DNA of 64,000 nucleotides from Paenibacillus sp. JZ16 (GCF_015326965.1 NZ_CP017659.1:62001-126000); one strand, 5' to 3'; positions 33,582 to 43,435 are shown, counted from the first letter of the stretch. Notes: a model not told the origin generated them from the sequence alone. Numbers and translations: made by a program.

Positions 33582-35870
33582 ATGGCAAAAAGCAGTGTAC
33601 TGGGATATCCGCGTATTGGCGCTGATCGGGAATGGAAGAAAGCCTTGGAAGCATTCTGGGCAGGCAAGCTGGAAGAATCGGAGTTTCACGGGCAGCTGCA
33701 GGAGATTCGGTTGAATCATTTACGGAAGCAGCAGGAGAGCGGGATCGATCTTATTGCGGTTAATGATTTTAGTTATTATGATCATGTTCTGGATACGGCG
33801 ACGATGTTTGGCATCGTACCGAAACGCTTCTCTTATGAGGGCGGCGTTGTGCCATTGTCTGTATATTATGGCATTGCACGCGGAACGAAGGATGCTACGG
33901 CAAGTGAAATGACCAAGTGGTTTAATACCAATTATCACTATATCGTGCCTGAATTGGATGGGGCTGCTCCGGTTCTGACGGAGAACAGACCGTTGGCAGC
34001 TTATCGGGAGGCCAAGGAGAAACTTGGAATAGAAGGCAAGCCGGTTATTGTCGGACCGCTCACCTTCCTGAAGTTGTCCAAAGGGTATCAGTCGTCGGAG
34101 ACGGATGCTTGGCTGGAAAAATTGTTACCGCTCTACGTACAAATTCTTCAGGAGCTTGTCCAAGAAGGCGTTCAATGGGTACAGATCGATGAGCCGATAC
34201 TCGTTACAAAATTAAGCGATGCCGATCTTAAGCGGTTAACCCGCGTCTATGAAACGTTTGCGGCTTCGGCACCGGGTTTGAACATCATGCTGCAAACCTA
34301 TTTTGAATCCGTTGAAAACTATCAGGATATAATCCAGCTTCCGGTTAGCGGCATCGGTCTTGACCTGTTGCACGGATACCAAGGCAATATGCAAGCCATT
34401 AAACAGTCAGGGTTTCCTGCGAATAAGGTGCTGGGTGCCGGCATAATCGACGGACGGGGTATTTGGAAGGCGTCTCTTCGCGAGAAGCTGTCACAATTGG
34501 AAGAGCTGACGAAATACGTAGCCCCTGAACGCCTGATTGTTCAATCTTCGTGCAGCTTGCTGCATGTTCCGGTGACGGTGAGCAGCGAAACGAAATTGCA
34601 GCCAGAATTGAAAGGAGCGCTCGCCTTTGCAGACGAGAAGCTGAATGAACTGGTTCTTTTGACAAAAGCAATCTCCACAGGAGCAGCCCGAATCACTAAG
34701 GAACTGGAAGCATGCGATGCTGCGCTTCAGGCGCTGAAACAATCCGGAGAGCGGAATCGCCATGACATTCAGCAGGCAGTTGCCGAGATTAGTTCACAGA
34801 ATCCGGTTCGCAGTCTGCCGTTTGCGGAGCGTCATGTCGCTCAACAGAACAAATGGCAGCTGCCGATTTTTCCGACCACGACAATCGGCAGCTTCCCGCA
34901 ATCAGCCGAGGTGCGCAAGGCACGTCAGGCGTGGCGTAAGGGAGAGTGGAGCCATGAGCAGTATGAGCGCTTCATTCAAGAGCAAATCGATGTTTGGATC
35001 AAGCTGCAGGAAGAGATTGGCCTTGATGTGCTTGTGCATGGGGAGTTCGAAAGAACGGATATGGTTGAATTCTTCGGAGAGAAGCTTGGAGGTTTTGCCT
35101 TCACTCAGTTTGGATGGGTTCAGTCCTACGGCTCACGCTGCGTAAAACCGCCTGTGATCTTCGGGGATGTGGCATTCGAGCAACCGATGACGGTGGAGGA
35201 AACGAAATATGCACAATCGAAGACGGACCGGCCCGTGAAAGGGATGCTAACCGGCCCGATTACGATTATGAACTGGTCGTTCGTTCGCGAAGATATCTCG
35301 CGGGAACAAATTGCCTATCAACTGGCTTATGCCCTAAGACAGGAAGTAGAGGCGCTGGAGCAGGCGGGCATCGGGATGATTCAGGTGGATGAGCCAGCGG
35401 TGCGCGAAGGGTTGCCGCTTAAGGAGGAAGATCAAGCGGAGTATCTCGCTTGGGCTGTTAAAGCCTTCCGCATGACCACATGCACGGTTCAGCCGACTAC
35501 GCAAATTCATACGCATATGTGTTACTGCGAGTTCCATGACATGATCGATTCGATCGAGGCGATGGATGCCGATGTCATCTCGATTGAAACTTCGCGCAGT
35601 CATGGCGAGCTGATTCATAGCTTCGAGGTCAATACGTACAGATTAGGGATCGGACTAGGCGTGTATGATATCCACAGTCCGCGGGTCCCTCGAGTGGAAG
35701 AGATGACAAGCATGATCGAGCGTGCACTGCGGGTCCTGGATCCGAAGCTGTTCTGGATCAATCCGGACTGCGGCCTCAAAACACGCGGTAAGGAAGAAAC
35801 GGTTGCATCCCTTCGTAACATGGTTCAAGCCACGGAGATCGCTCGCTCGTCCTATTCGCTGAACGTGTAA
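33582..35870 (+). CDS. metE: Cobalamin-independent methionine synthase
   Basis: 762 residues, full length. Two related barrels: the N-terminal one begins SSVLGYPRIGADREWKKALE and the C-terminal one begins IFPTTTIGSFPQSAEVRKAR. Zinc and homocysteine ligands are visible in THMCYCEF (His and Cys) and INPDCGLKTR (Cys). It transfers the methyl group from 5-methyltetrahydropteroyl-triglutamate to homocysteine in the cytosol. The ATG has GGAGTG upstream. It is a single-gene unit with a terminator. Control is probably by a protein at the palindrome upstream. Confidence 0.97.
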   Translation: MAKSSVLGYPRIGADREWKKALEAFWAGKLEESEFHGQLQEIRLNHLRKQQESGIDLIAVNDFSYYDHVLDTATMFGIVPKRFSYEGGVVPLSVYYGIARGTKDATASEMTKWFNTNYHYIVPELDGAAPVLTENRPLAAYREAKEKLGIEGKPVIVGPLTFLKLSKGYQSSETDAWLEKLLPLYVQILQELVQEGVQWVQIDEPILVTKLSDADLKRLTRVYETFAASAPGLNIMLQTYFESVENYQDIIQLPVSGIGLDLLHGYQGNMQAIKQSGFPANKVLGAGIIDGRGIWKASLREKLSQLEELTKYVAPERLIVQSSCSLLHVPVTVSSETKLQPELKGALAFADEKLNELVLLTKAISTGAARITKELEACDAALQALKQSGERNRHDIQQAVAEISSQNPVRSLPFAERHVAQQNKWQLPIFPTTTIGSFPQSAEVRKARQAWRKGEWSHEQYERFIQEQIDVWIKLQEEIGLDVLVHGEFERTDMVEFFGEKLGGFAFTQFGWVQSYGSRCVKPPVIFGDVAFEQPMTVEETKYAQSKTDRPVKGMLTGPITIMNWSFVREDISREQIAYQLAYALRQEVEALEQAGIGMIQVDEPAVREGLPLKEEDQAEYLAWAVKAFRMTTCTVQPTTQIHTHMCYCEFHDMIDSIEAMDADVISIETSRSHGELIHSFEVNTYRLGIGLGVYDIHSPRVPRVEEMTSMIERALRVLDPKLFWINPDCGLKTRGKEETVASLRNMVQATEIARSSYSLNV

Positions 35871-35919
35871 CTGTCAATTTGGCTAGGGTAGGCTGGTTAA
35901 TGAATCGTAACGTTAAGAT

Positions 35920-35955
35920 AGAAGCAAGCTGCATTGGCAGCCTGCTTCTTTTTTT
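35920..35955 (+). terminator. Intrinsic terminator of metE
   Basis: AGAAGCA-AGCTGC, loop ATTG, GCAGC-CTGCTTCT followed by seven T; one mismatch in the stem. Confidence 0.9.
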
Positions 35956-36198
35956 ACTAATCTAGCCGATCGATATCTATCATAAAGCGTAAAGGTAAGG
36001 TATAGAATGCAGCTATTTGAAAGATTTGCTTCTAGAACAGGATCCGAGGGACGTCTATATGTCTATGAAACTCCTGTCATTAGCATAGAGTAACGTTGGA
36101 CACAAGTTGTTGACATCTTGGTAAAATCGTTGTCACATCCGGCGATTATATTCTTCTTATGGAATCGTATCTAGCACGATCACCAAGAAGGAGGAACC

Positions 36199-37638
36199 AT
36201 GATCTATCACAAGAAAAGAAAGAAACTTACCAGAGTCTTTTATATTCTATTTATTGCAATCCTGCTTATCGTCGGCTTCAAATTGGCATGGCACGTCGGT
36301 TCATCAACGGTAGAGTTCATGCCGGCATCATCTGCTAGAGTTGCAGATAACTATAAGACGCTTCCTGCCGTGCCCAATCATCAAGAAACATTTCGGATCG
36401 TCATCGATCCAGGCCACGGGGGAAAGGATCCTGGAGCTACAGGAGTCAGCGGCGCATATGAGAAGGCGTTCAATCTGTCCCTTGCCGGACGGGTTGCTGC
36501 CCTTCTTGAGGAGGATCCTATGTTTGAGCCTCTCTTGACACGAACGGATGACCAATTCATAGAATTGGAGGAGCGGGGAGCGATCGCGAATGATGGGAAT
36601 GCGGATGCCTTCATCTCCATCCATGGCAACACCTATACGGATCCTATGGTATCAGGAACAGAAACCTTATACCGAAACCAGGACAGCATTCCATTGGCCC
36701 AAGCTGTTCAAACGCATTTGGCGCAGGGAATTGGACTCCGTGATCGCGGCGTAAAGGAAGAACAACTAAAAGTGCTAGGTACACCCAAGATGCCCGCAGT
36801 GCTTGTTGAAGTTGGATATCTTACCAATGCGGAGGATGAGGATTTCCTGCTGAGCGATGAAGGACAAGACCTTGCCGCGCTGGCAATAGTCGATGGACTC
36901 AGATCATATTTTTTGGGATCGCAGGAGCTCTCGCTTGAACACCAAGAAACGGATGATTTAGATGAAAAAAGATCGCCCGATACCACTCAAAGCGGAATTC
37001 GGTCCATGGAGAAGAAGGTGTATTTTAATGGTTCAGCGAAAGACGGCAAACAGGTTGCTTTAACGTTTGATGATGGCCCGGATGCCATAGTAACACCCAA
37101 GATTCTGGATATTTTAAAGGAAAACGAGATTAAAGCTACCTTTTTCTTGCTGGGAGATCGGGCTGAGGCTCATCCTGAGATTGCCCGGCGAATTGTTGAG
37201 GAAGGCCATGCCATAGGGAATCATTCCTGGTCACATCCCAACTTCAAGGAGTTATCCATGGACGAAGCGATGAAGCAGGTCATGGATACACAGGAGGAAC
37301 TGAACGACATCATTGGTTATCGACCATCCTTATTCAGGCCGCCGTATGGTGCATTGGATGAGGACATGGAGAAAGCCATCCAGAGTAAGGATCTAGCCAT
37401 TGTGAACTGGTCTGTAGATACGATGGATTGGTCAGGTGTGCCTGCTCAGGAGATCATGGGAATCATCCGCGAGCAGTTGAAGCCAGGAGGCATCATTCTT
37501 CAGCATTCCGCAAATGGTAAGAATCATCTTGCCAACACCATTGAGGCACTAACACTGTTAATACCTGATTTGAAGAATCAAGGATATTCTTTTGTCACCG
37601 TACCGGATCTGCTGCATTTGCCTGAATCACAGACATAA
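36199..37638 (+). CDS. Fused N-acetylmuramoyl-L-alanine amidase and polysaccharide deacetylase
   Basis: 479 residues: a basic N-terminus and membrane anchor or signal helix (about 12-31), an Amidase_3 domain (about 65-242) and a NodB-type deacetylase domain (about 280-470), joined by an acidic linker. The amidase shows zinc ligand H73 in IDPGHGGKDPGA, SIHGNTY and the catalytic glutamate in VEVGYLTN. The deacetylase shows TFDDGPD (D291, D292), HSWSHP (H342, H346), RPPYGA and NWSVDTMDW. The two halves would cut the peptide from muramic acid and remove N-acetyl groups from the glycan, outside the membrane. Separate enzymes usually do these jobs. A single gene, directly upstream of a two-component system. 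AAGGAGG precedes the ATG. Confidence 0.92.
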   Translation: MIYHKKRKKLTRVFYILFIAILLIVGFKLAWHVGSSTVEFMPASSARVADNYKTLPAVPNHQETFRIVIDPGHGGKDPGATGVSGAYEKAFNLSLAGRVAALLEEDPMFEPLLTRTDDQFIELEERGAIANDGNADAFISIHGNTYTDPMVSGTETLYRNQDSIPLAQAVQTHLAQGIGLRDRGVKEEQLKVLGTPKMPAVLVEVGYLTNAEDEDFLLSDEGQDLAALAIVDGLRSYFLGSQELSLEHQETDDLDEKRSPDTTQSGIRSMEKKVYFNGSAKDGKQVALTFDDGPDAIVTPKILDILKENEIKATFFLLGDRAEAHPEIARRIVEEGHAIGNHSWSHPNFKELSMDEAMKQVMDTQEELNDIIGYRPSLFRPPYGALDEDMEKAIQSKDLAIVNWSVDTMDWSGVPAQEIMGIIREQLKPGGIILQHSANGKNHLANTIEALTLLIPDLKNQGYSFVTVPDLLHLPESQT

Positions 37639-37727
37639 TATGCTTGTAGGTGATCAGGTTATCATAACTGTGGGGATATGCTAAAATCGAATCATCAAAT
37701 AGCTCGTGAATTAGGAATGGAGACTTC

Positions 37728-38426
37728 ATGAAAAAAACAAAAATTCTCATTATCGAAGATGAGGAGCCGATCGCCGATCTGCTGGCCTATGGCCTCGCGA
37801 TGGAAGGTTTTGAAACCCGTACCGCGGCCAGCGGTGCCGCAGGCTTTAGGGAGCTTGCGGCATTTCATCCCGATCTGCTCCTTCTGGATTGGATGCTGCC
37901 CGACCAAAGCGGGCTCGATATATGCAAAAAAGTAACAACGGACTATAACATCCCCATATTCATGATTACGGCAAAATCCGACATCACGGATAAAGTGCTT
38001 GGGCTAGAATTTGGTGCCGATGACTACATTACGAAGCCCTTCGATCTGAGGGAGGTGGTCGCCCGAATTCGCACGATCCTCCGACGGCTGGATCAGGCGA
38101 ACCAAGGGGATAGGGGAGGAATGCCGGAAGCCGTGATCCGCTTTAGGGCTATCGAAATCGTAATGGAAGAGCGACTGGTCAAGAAAGACGGAAGACCGGT
38201 TGATCTTACGCCGAAGGAATTCGACCTGCTCATGACCATGTACGGTCACCGGGGGAAGATTTATACTCGCTCGGAACTGCTGGATTTAGTCTGGGGTTAT
38301 GATTTCATGGGGGATACGCGGACGGTGGATACGCATATTCAGAGGCTCCGCAAAAAACTGGATGCCGGCGATTTGATCACAACCGTATTCGGCATCGGCT
38401 ATAAATTCGAGAAGCAGGCGGAATAA
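37728..38426 (+). CDS. OmpR/PhoB-family response regulator
   Basis: 232 residues. Receiver with acidic pocket IIEDEE, phospho-acceptor D54 in LLLDWMLPDQ and K103 in ITKPFD; winged-helix effector with LTPKEFDLLMTMYGHRGKIY and TVDTHIQRLRKKL. It is followed after 3 bp by its kinase gene and then by a lipoprotein gene, one operon. The amidase-deacetylase gene 89 bp upstream is a candidate target, since no terminator is obvious between them. Confidence 0.95.
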   Translation: MKKTKILIIEDEEPIADLLAYGLAMEGFETRTAASGAAGFRELAAFHPDLLLLDWMLPDQSGLDICKKVTTDYNIPIFMITAKSDITDKVLGLEFGADDYITKPFDLREVVARIRTILRRLDQANQGDRGGMPEAVIRFRAIEIVMEERLVKKDGRPVDLTPKEFDLLMTMYGHRGKIYTRSELLDLVWGYDFMGDTRTVDTHIQRLRKKLDAGDLITTVFGIGYKFEKQAE

Positions 38427-38429
38427 GAG

Positions 38430-39887
38430 ATGATCCGGACCATCAGAGCCAAGTTTATTGTTGGTTTTTTTGTGATATTCAGTCTGTCGTTCCTCGTACT
38501 CAATCAAACTGTCAAGGAGATCATTCGGACAAGCAATCAGAAGATCGTAACTTCCGATCTGGTTGGACTTAAAAACAACAGCAATGTATATGTAAGGCAA
38601 GCTTTCCTTATCAATCATTTTACGAACAATAAGCTTTATTTCGGGCAGATGGCCGAGGAAATGGTGAATGATTTGAAGCATGCTACTTCTAGCCATGTCA
38701 GCGCGTACACCGTCGACGGCAAGTTATTGTTCTCATCGGACGAGAGAAGATTCTCGGGACCCTCGGATGCGGATCTTCGCCAAGCGATCGAGGGAAAGAC
38801 GGCCTATACCATCACCTATGGTCGAAACAGCGGAACCGTTCTCTATTCATATCCGGTTATCATCGATGGAGTCAAGGTGGGCATATTGAGGTTTACCAAG
38901 GATTTTACCCTGCTCTACGAACAAAGCGGCCGGATCATGGACATTATTTTCTACATTGCGCTTGCCATCTTCGGGGCAGCGTTCCTGTTCTCGTACCTGC
39001 TGTCCAGGAATATCACCATACCGCTAGTGAAGCTTACCCGCGCTTCCACTGAAGTAAAGAACGGGAACCTGGATGTTCGAATCCGATTCCGGCGAAGAGA
39101 TGAAATTGGCAAACTGGCTCTGAATTTCAATGACATGATCGACCGGATCGGCAGCCAGATATCCACGATTGAGCGTGACCGGGATCGCTTGAAGGAGCTA
39201 AATGCGCAGGAGAAACGTTTTTTTGACAATGTGACCCATGAACTCAAAACGCCGCTCACCTCCATTCTGGGTTATGCCGAGATCATTCGGGAGAAAGGGG
39301 ATGACGATCGGGAGTTCTTCGATAAGGGCATGAATCACATCGTTGAAGAGAGTCGACGTCTGCATGGCATGGTGCTAAGGCTGTTGGAAGTATCGCAGCA
39401 CAACGCTGGAGAAGAGGATGTAGAGCTTGTGGATTCGGGAAAAATTCTGCGCGATGTAGTTGACTCCATGTCGTTCCGGGCCAAGCGCTATAAAAAGAGC
39501 ATCGTTTGCGAAGCAGAGGAAGGTTCCTTCGTGCTTGGCCAGCCTGATCGGCTGCGCCAGCTCTTTATCAATCTTCTGGATAATGCCATCAAATATAGTG
39601 CCGCCCAATCGGAAATTACCGTCAAGGCTGAGCGTGTGGACGGAAGCGTTCGTTATACCTTCGATAATCCCGGAGAGCCCATACCGGAACACGAGCTCGC
39701 AAACGTCTTCCAGCCGTTCTACTCGGTGAGCCAGAAGCAGAAGGAAGAAGGCAGTGTGGGACTGGGCCTCAGTATCGTTAAATCCATCGTCGATGATCAC
39801 GGCGGAACCATCCGTATCGTCAGCGAGAAGTTTCATACTGTCGTCAATGTTGAAATTCCTTATGTAAAGGCGGGGGCTGTCCAATGA
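38430..39887 (+). CDS. Sensor histidine kinase
   Basis: 485 residues: membrane helix at about 7-27, extracytoplasmic sensor of about 140 residues (PAS/Cache-like), second helix near 170-192, HAMP linker with RRDEIGKLALNFNDM, HisKA with NVTHELKTPLTSILGYAEII (phospho-acceptor H270) and an ATPase domain with NLLDNAIKYS and GLGLSIVKSIVDDHGG. It is the partner of the preceding regulator and overlaps the next gene in ATGA. Confidence 0.95.
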   Translation: MIRTIRAKFIVGFFVIFSLSFLVLNQTVKEIIRTSNQKIVTSDLVGLKNNSNVYVRQAFLINHFTNNKLYFGQMAEEMVNDLKHATSSHVSAYTVDGKLLFSSDERRFSGPSDADLRQAIEGKTAYTITYGRNSGTVLYSYPVIIDGVKVGILRFTKDFTLLYEQSGRIMDIIFYIALAIFGAAFLFSYLLSRNITIPLVKLTRASTEVKNGNLDVRIRFRRRDEIGKLALNFNDMIDRIGSQISTIERDRDRLKELNAQEKRFFDNVTHELKTPLTSILGYAEIIREKGDDDREFFDKGMNHIVEESRRLHGMVLRLLEVSQHNAGEEDVELVDSGKILRDVVDSMSFRAKRYKKSIVCEAEEGSFVLGQPDRLRQLFINLLDNAIKYSAAQSEITVKAERVDGSVRYTFDNPGEPIPEHELANVFQPFYSVSQKQKEEGSVGLGLSIVKSIVDDHGGTIRIVSEKFHTVVNVEIPYVKAGAVQ

Positions 39888-41023
39888 GATATCGATATAA
39901 ACGTTTTAAATTATGTTATGCTCTTGCCTTGATTTTACTGACCGGCTGTGCAAGCGGACTGCAATCAGAGACCGTCATTATCCCCAGCGCGGAATCGGAT
40001 CAAGCCGTGGACGAGGGAAGCCGGCCTTTCCAAGTGAAGACGATTTATCGAATGCCAGAATCCAAGGATCCAGTTGAATGGCTCGGCTGGTCAGCATCCA
40101 AGTCGGTAGTCGGTCTTTTTTATGAAACCGAAGCAGTGGACGCGGCGAAATTGAGCTTGCAGCGTTTTTCATCCCCATACGAGCGAGTTGACCATACATT
40201 AGAGATTGAAATGAATAAGCTTTCCTATCAATTGTCCCCCAATGGAAAATATGTTTCGGGAATTGCCAAGACGGAGGAGGGCGTTTTTCTGCAATTGATA
40301 GCATATCCGGGCGGGGAGGTGGAAAGCCTCGAAGCTACGACAGATGCCAATCAGGAGCTATGGTTTGAGGAACCGACTTGGTCCGGCAACAGCCGTTTTG
40401 TAAGCTATATGGTGATGGAATCAAACAAAAGGCAGTCCAGCATCGGGATTTTTGATACGGAATCGGAATCGGCACGTGTTTATCGGCTGAAGGGTCTTGA
40501 AACGGAAGCCCTTCCCTTCAAGGTGATCGTCTCGGATGACGGGAAGATGGCGCTCATCGTTCTGGACGAATACGGTCACGGTCGTCGAATTGCAATGGGA
40601 GCCGTCAACGGCAATGCGATTGATGTTCAGTATGAGCATGATATCGGCACAGACCAAGCTGCATGGTTGAACGATGATCAATTCGTATTCTTAGGAACGG
40701 AGGGAACCCTGTACGTATATGACCGCAGAAATCATGAGCTGTCCATTCTGCTGGAGAAGGTGGATAGCTATGAGTTCTCGAAGGATCGCAAATATGTAGC
40801 CTATTCCCAGAACGGGGAGAATACAATTTATGCAGGTAAGCTTCAAGGGAAGAATATACTGAGCGCGGAACCCATCTATCATGGGGTCATCTCTTCTAAG
40901 ATGTATTGGAGTCCGGACCATCGCCGGCTTCTCGTGAACGGCCGCAAAAATTATGCCAAAGAGCAGGGGCCTGTTGCGATCGAACCGACAGAACATCAGC
41001 CATTTATAATCGAATTCAAGTAA
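39884..41023 (+). CDS. Predicted lipoprotein with beta-propeller-like repeats
   Basis: 379 residues. The lipobox LTGC places the lipidated cysteine at residue 22. The rest consists of repeated four-strand-like units with motifs such as YQLSPNGKYVSGI, WSGNSRFVSYM, VSDDGKMALIVL, FSKDRKYVAYS and YWSPDHRRLLVNG, as in TolB/WD40-type propellers of about six blades. I do not recognise a named family. It is translationally coupled to the kinase (ATGA), which suggests it senses or tunes the signal outside the membrane; this is inference. Confidence 0.82.
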   Translation: MRYRYKRFKLCYALALILLTGCASGLQSETVIIPSAESDQAVDEGSRPFQVKTIYRMPESKDPVEWLGWSASKSVVGLFYETEAVDAAKLSLQRFSSPYERVDHTLEIEMNKLSYQLSPNGKYVSGIAKTEEGVFLQLIAYPGGEVESLEATTDANQELWFEEPTWSGNSRFVSYMVMESNKRQSSIGIFDTESESARVYRLKGLETEALPFKVIVSDDGKMALIVLDEYGHGRRIAMGAVNGNAIDVQYEHDIGTDQAAWLNDDQFVFLGTEGTLYVYDRRNHELSILLEKVDSYEFSKDRKYVAYSQNGENTIYAGKLQGKNILSAEPIYHGVISSKMYWSPDHRRLLVNGRKNYAKEQGPVAIEPTEHQPFIIEFK

Positions 41024-41063
41024 AGGCTGAGGTATCGTCGACCACCTATTTATTCTTCGCGAT

Positions 41064-41105
41064 GCGGTAGATTGAACGATAGGCGTTCGATTTGCCGCTT
41101 TTTCT
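41064..41105 (+). terminator. Intrinsic terminator of the two-component operon
   Basis: GCGGTAGATTGAAC (41064-41077) pairs, with G-U pairs, to GTTCGATTTGCCGC (41085-41098), followed by TTTTTCTCTTT. Confidence 0.8.
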
Positions 41106-41189
41106 CTTTAAGGATGAGTAGGGAATCGTGCAAAACCCCGTTTTTTGTTATGATTATTATCTAAACTTTGAATAGAAGAGGGGCAAGAC

Positions 41190-42077
41190 ATGCAGTTGAA
41201 CGAACGCAACTTGATTAAGATGCAAAGCATCATCAAGGAACACCAATTTGAGCATGCAGCTGACTATTTAATCGAACATATGCGCCAAGGCATACGGCTA
41301 TCCAAAAAAGGAGTGGAGGACTATGCCAGGCCGTGCCATTCACGGATTGGCGGAGATCCGGATCTTCCCGAGGAAATTGAATGGCCACTGACTTCGGATG
41401 GAACACCGATGACGTTTTTGGCACAGCTGCAGTTGAGGGATGTGGCAGCTCATGATGCCACCGCTTCGCTTCCCCTGAGCGGAATGCTGTATTTCTTCAT
41501 TGGCGTTGATGAGCCTGCCTATAATATTGAACATCGGGTTCTGTATCTGACGGAGGATCAGACGGCGGCAGCGGTTCGACGCCAGGCTCCTGAGGAAACC
41601 ACGTTAGAAGAAGAGTTCACCGGCCACCGTATTGAAGCCAGAGCTACGCTTGAGCCTCCTAATTACGCATATGTGGATGACGAAATCGTCGAGGATGAGG
41701 AGCACGATTTTGAATCTTATGAGGACCTGTGTCATCAATTGACTGGACTGGAATCTGACGACATTGCAATGATCTTTGGCTATCCCTCTACCCAGCACGG
41801 AGATTGTGAGCATGAGGCTGCTTTAATGCTGCTAACCGGATCCGAGTACAATTACTCCATGGAGGCGGCTATGCAGCAGATCACTGATCATTGCGGCGGC
41901 AACGCGGCGCAAGCCCAGCAGGAAATTCGGGATACACTGCTGCTGCTGGCGATCGATTCGGACGACGATGTAGGGTTTTGCTGGTGGGATGCCGGTGAAC
42001 TGCAATTTTACATACGAAAAGAGGACTTGCTGGCCGGAAATTTCGAGCGCACGTATTGTTCGCTATACTCAAGCTGA
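41190..42077 (+). CDS. YwqG-like (DUF1963) protein
   Basis: 295 residues. The family hallmark is in the N-terminal third: SRIGGDPDLPEEIEWPLTSD and MTFLAQLQL, then SGMLYFFIGVD, and near the end LLLLAIDSDDDVGFCWWDAG with a closing FYIRKEDLLAGNF. DUF1963 proteins are soluble, cytosolic and of unknown function; they occur widely in Bacilli and often near other accessory genes. The ATG has GAGGGG upstream. The next gene follows by 38 bp. Confidence 0.88.
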   Translation: MQLNERNLIKMQSIIKEHQFEHAADYLIEHMRQGIRLSKKGVEDYARPCHSRIGGDPDLPEEIEWPLTSDGTPMTFLAQLQLRDVAAHDATASLPLSGMLYFFIGVDEPAYNIEHRVLYLTEDQTAAAVRRQAPEETTLEEEFTGHRIEARATLEPPNYAYVDDEIVEDEEHDFESYEDLCHQLTGLESDDIAMIFGYPSTQHGDCEHEAALMLLTGSEYNYSMEAAMQQITDHCGGNAAQAQQEIRDTLLLLAIDSDDDVGFCWWDAGELQFYIRKEDLLAGNFERTYCSLYSS

Positions 42078-42115
42078 ATATTGGGATCATTATGTACTTG
42101 GAGGAGGTATGAACC

Positions 42116-42844
42116 ATGAAGGAGAAGGTCATTAAAGCATATGATAAGCTGGCCGGAGACTACGAGCGGCATGTGGATTCGCAGAGCGGACATAATGCGT
42201 ATTATGAAAGGCCGGCCATGATCCATTTGTTGCCGGCAAACATGGAGCAAATGACCGTCCTTGATGCTGGTTTTGCCGCGGGGTGGTATACGGAGCAATT
42301 TCTTAAACGAAGGGCCCGGGTCACAGCGGTTGATCTGAGTCCGGCGATGATAGAAGCCTGTAAGAGGCGAGTCGGCAATGAAGCGACGGTATTCGCATGC
42401 GACATAACCGAGGATCTGCCCTTTGAAGATGAGGCTTTTGATCTGATCGTAAGTTCATTGACGCTTCACTACATCGAGGATTGGGCGCCGACCTTTCGCG
42501 AATTTCAACGCGTGCTGAAACCTGGCGGCAGTTTGATTTACTCCGTTCATCATCCCTTTATGGATGTTAAACATTTTGATCGCCAAGATTACTTTGCCCG
42601 TGAGTTATTGACGGAGGTTTGGAACAAACCGGAGTCCGGACCCGTCGAAGTCTCCTTTTATAGAAGACCGATTCAGGAAATCATCAACGTAACTTCCTCA
42701 CGGTTTCGAATCGATCAGCTCATCGAGCCGCAGCCCAGTTTAGCGGATAAAGACAACCCGGAAGCTAAGGAATGGATGGCCAAATGGTATGATCGCCTGA
42801 TGATGAACCCTCATTTTTTGATAGTGAAAGCACTAAAATCATAA
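42116..42844 (+). CDS. Class I SAM-dependent methyltransferase
   Basis: 242 residues. The SAM-binding motifs are VLDAGFAAGWYTEQFL (motif I), VTAVDLSPAMIEACKRR (motif II), DEAFDLIVSSLTLHYIEDW and VLKPGGSLIYSVHHP. These define a Rossmann-fold methyltransferase of the type that includes ubiquinone/menaquinone and small-molecule methylases. The acceptor cannot be told. GGAGGAGG precedes the ATG. It is probably co-transcribed with the YwqG-like gene and is closed by a terminator. Confidence 0.9.
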   Translation: MKEKVIKAYDKLAGDYERHVDSQSGHNAYYERPAMIHLLPANMEQMTVLDAGFAAGWYTEQFLKRRARVTAVDLSPAMIEACKRRVGNEATVFACDITEDLPFEDEAFDLIVSSLTLHYIEDWAPTFREFQRVLKPGGSLIYSVHHPFMDVKHFDRQDYFARELLTEVWNKPESGPVEVSFYRRPIQEIINVTSSRFRIDQLIEPQPSLADKDNPEAKEWMAKWYDRLMMNPHFLIVKALKS

Positions 42845-42869
42845 CTTCGTACATACATATTCAAAAGGG

Positions 42870-42895
42870 GAGCCGCGTCCATCGCGGTTCTTTTT
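42870..42895 (+). terminator. Intrinsic terminator
   Basis: GAGCCGCG, loop TCCAT, CGCGGTTC, then TTTTT. Confidence 0.88.
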
Positions 42896-43096
42896 GTGCT
42901 CGAAGTACGTGACGGGAGCGGATATGATTTTCCTCCAGCCCATACAAGATTTAAAGGATATCGATGGGGGAGGATGATCGCCATCCGACGGTCTGCACAT
43001 GAAAGATGGATGATACAGCCTATGTGTATCATAGCGATTGGTTGTATAATAGAAGCAATGCAATGCATTACATCACATCCAAGGGGAGAAAATTAC

Positions 43097-43435
43097 ATGC
43101 AATGGAATGAAATTACGACAATAGAAGAATGGAATGCGATTCTGGAAAAATCCTCCGAGCGCGGCCAAGTTATTTTGAAGCATAGCACGACATGCCCGGT
43201 TAGCTCCAATGCTCTTTCGGAGTTTGAATCTTACTTGAATAAGACGCCAAACGGCGATGTGGATTACACGCTGGTTAAAGTCATTGAGTCCCGGCCGGTT
43301 TCCAATAAAATTGCCGAGGATTTGAACGTAAAGCATGAATCGCCGCAAATTATCTATGTGAAGGACCAAGCGAAATATTGGACGGCCTCACACTGGGCGG
43401 TTACGTCTGCGCATATCACCGCGGTTCTGGACTGA
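43097..43435 (+). CDS. ytxJ: YtxJ-like bacillithiol-system redox protein
   Basis: 112 residues with a monothiol thioredoxin-like fold: VILKHSTTCPVSSNA holds the single reactive cysteine C33, then VDYTLVKVIESRPVSNKIAEDL and SPQIIYVKDQ, all typical of the YtxJ (DUF2847) family proposed to act with bacillithiol in de-thiolation. The ATG at 43097 has AAGGGGAG upstream; the 67-codon extension to 42896 covers a terminator region and is rejected. A second redox protein gene lies 38 bp downstream. Confidence 0.93.
   Translation: MQWNEITTIEEWNAILEKSSERGQVILKHSTTCPVSSNALSEFESYLNKTPNGDVDYTLVKVIESRPVSNKIAEDLNVKHESPQIIYVKDQAKYWTASHWAVTSAHITAVLD

Noticed and set aside
42896..43096. 67-codon N-terminal extension of the YtxJ-like gene
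   Set aside because: It starts right after a terminator, is unlike the family, and the ATG at 43097 has a strong AAGGGGAG site.
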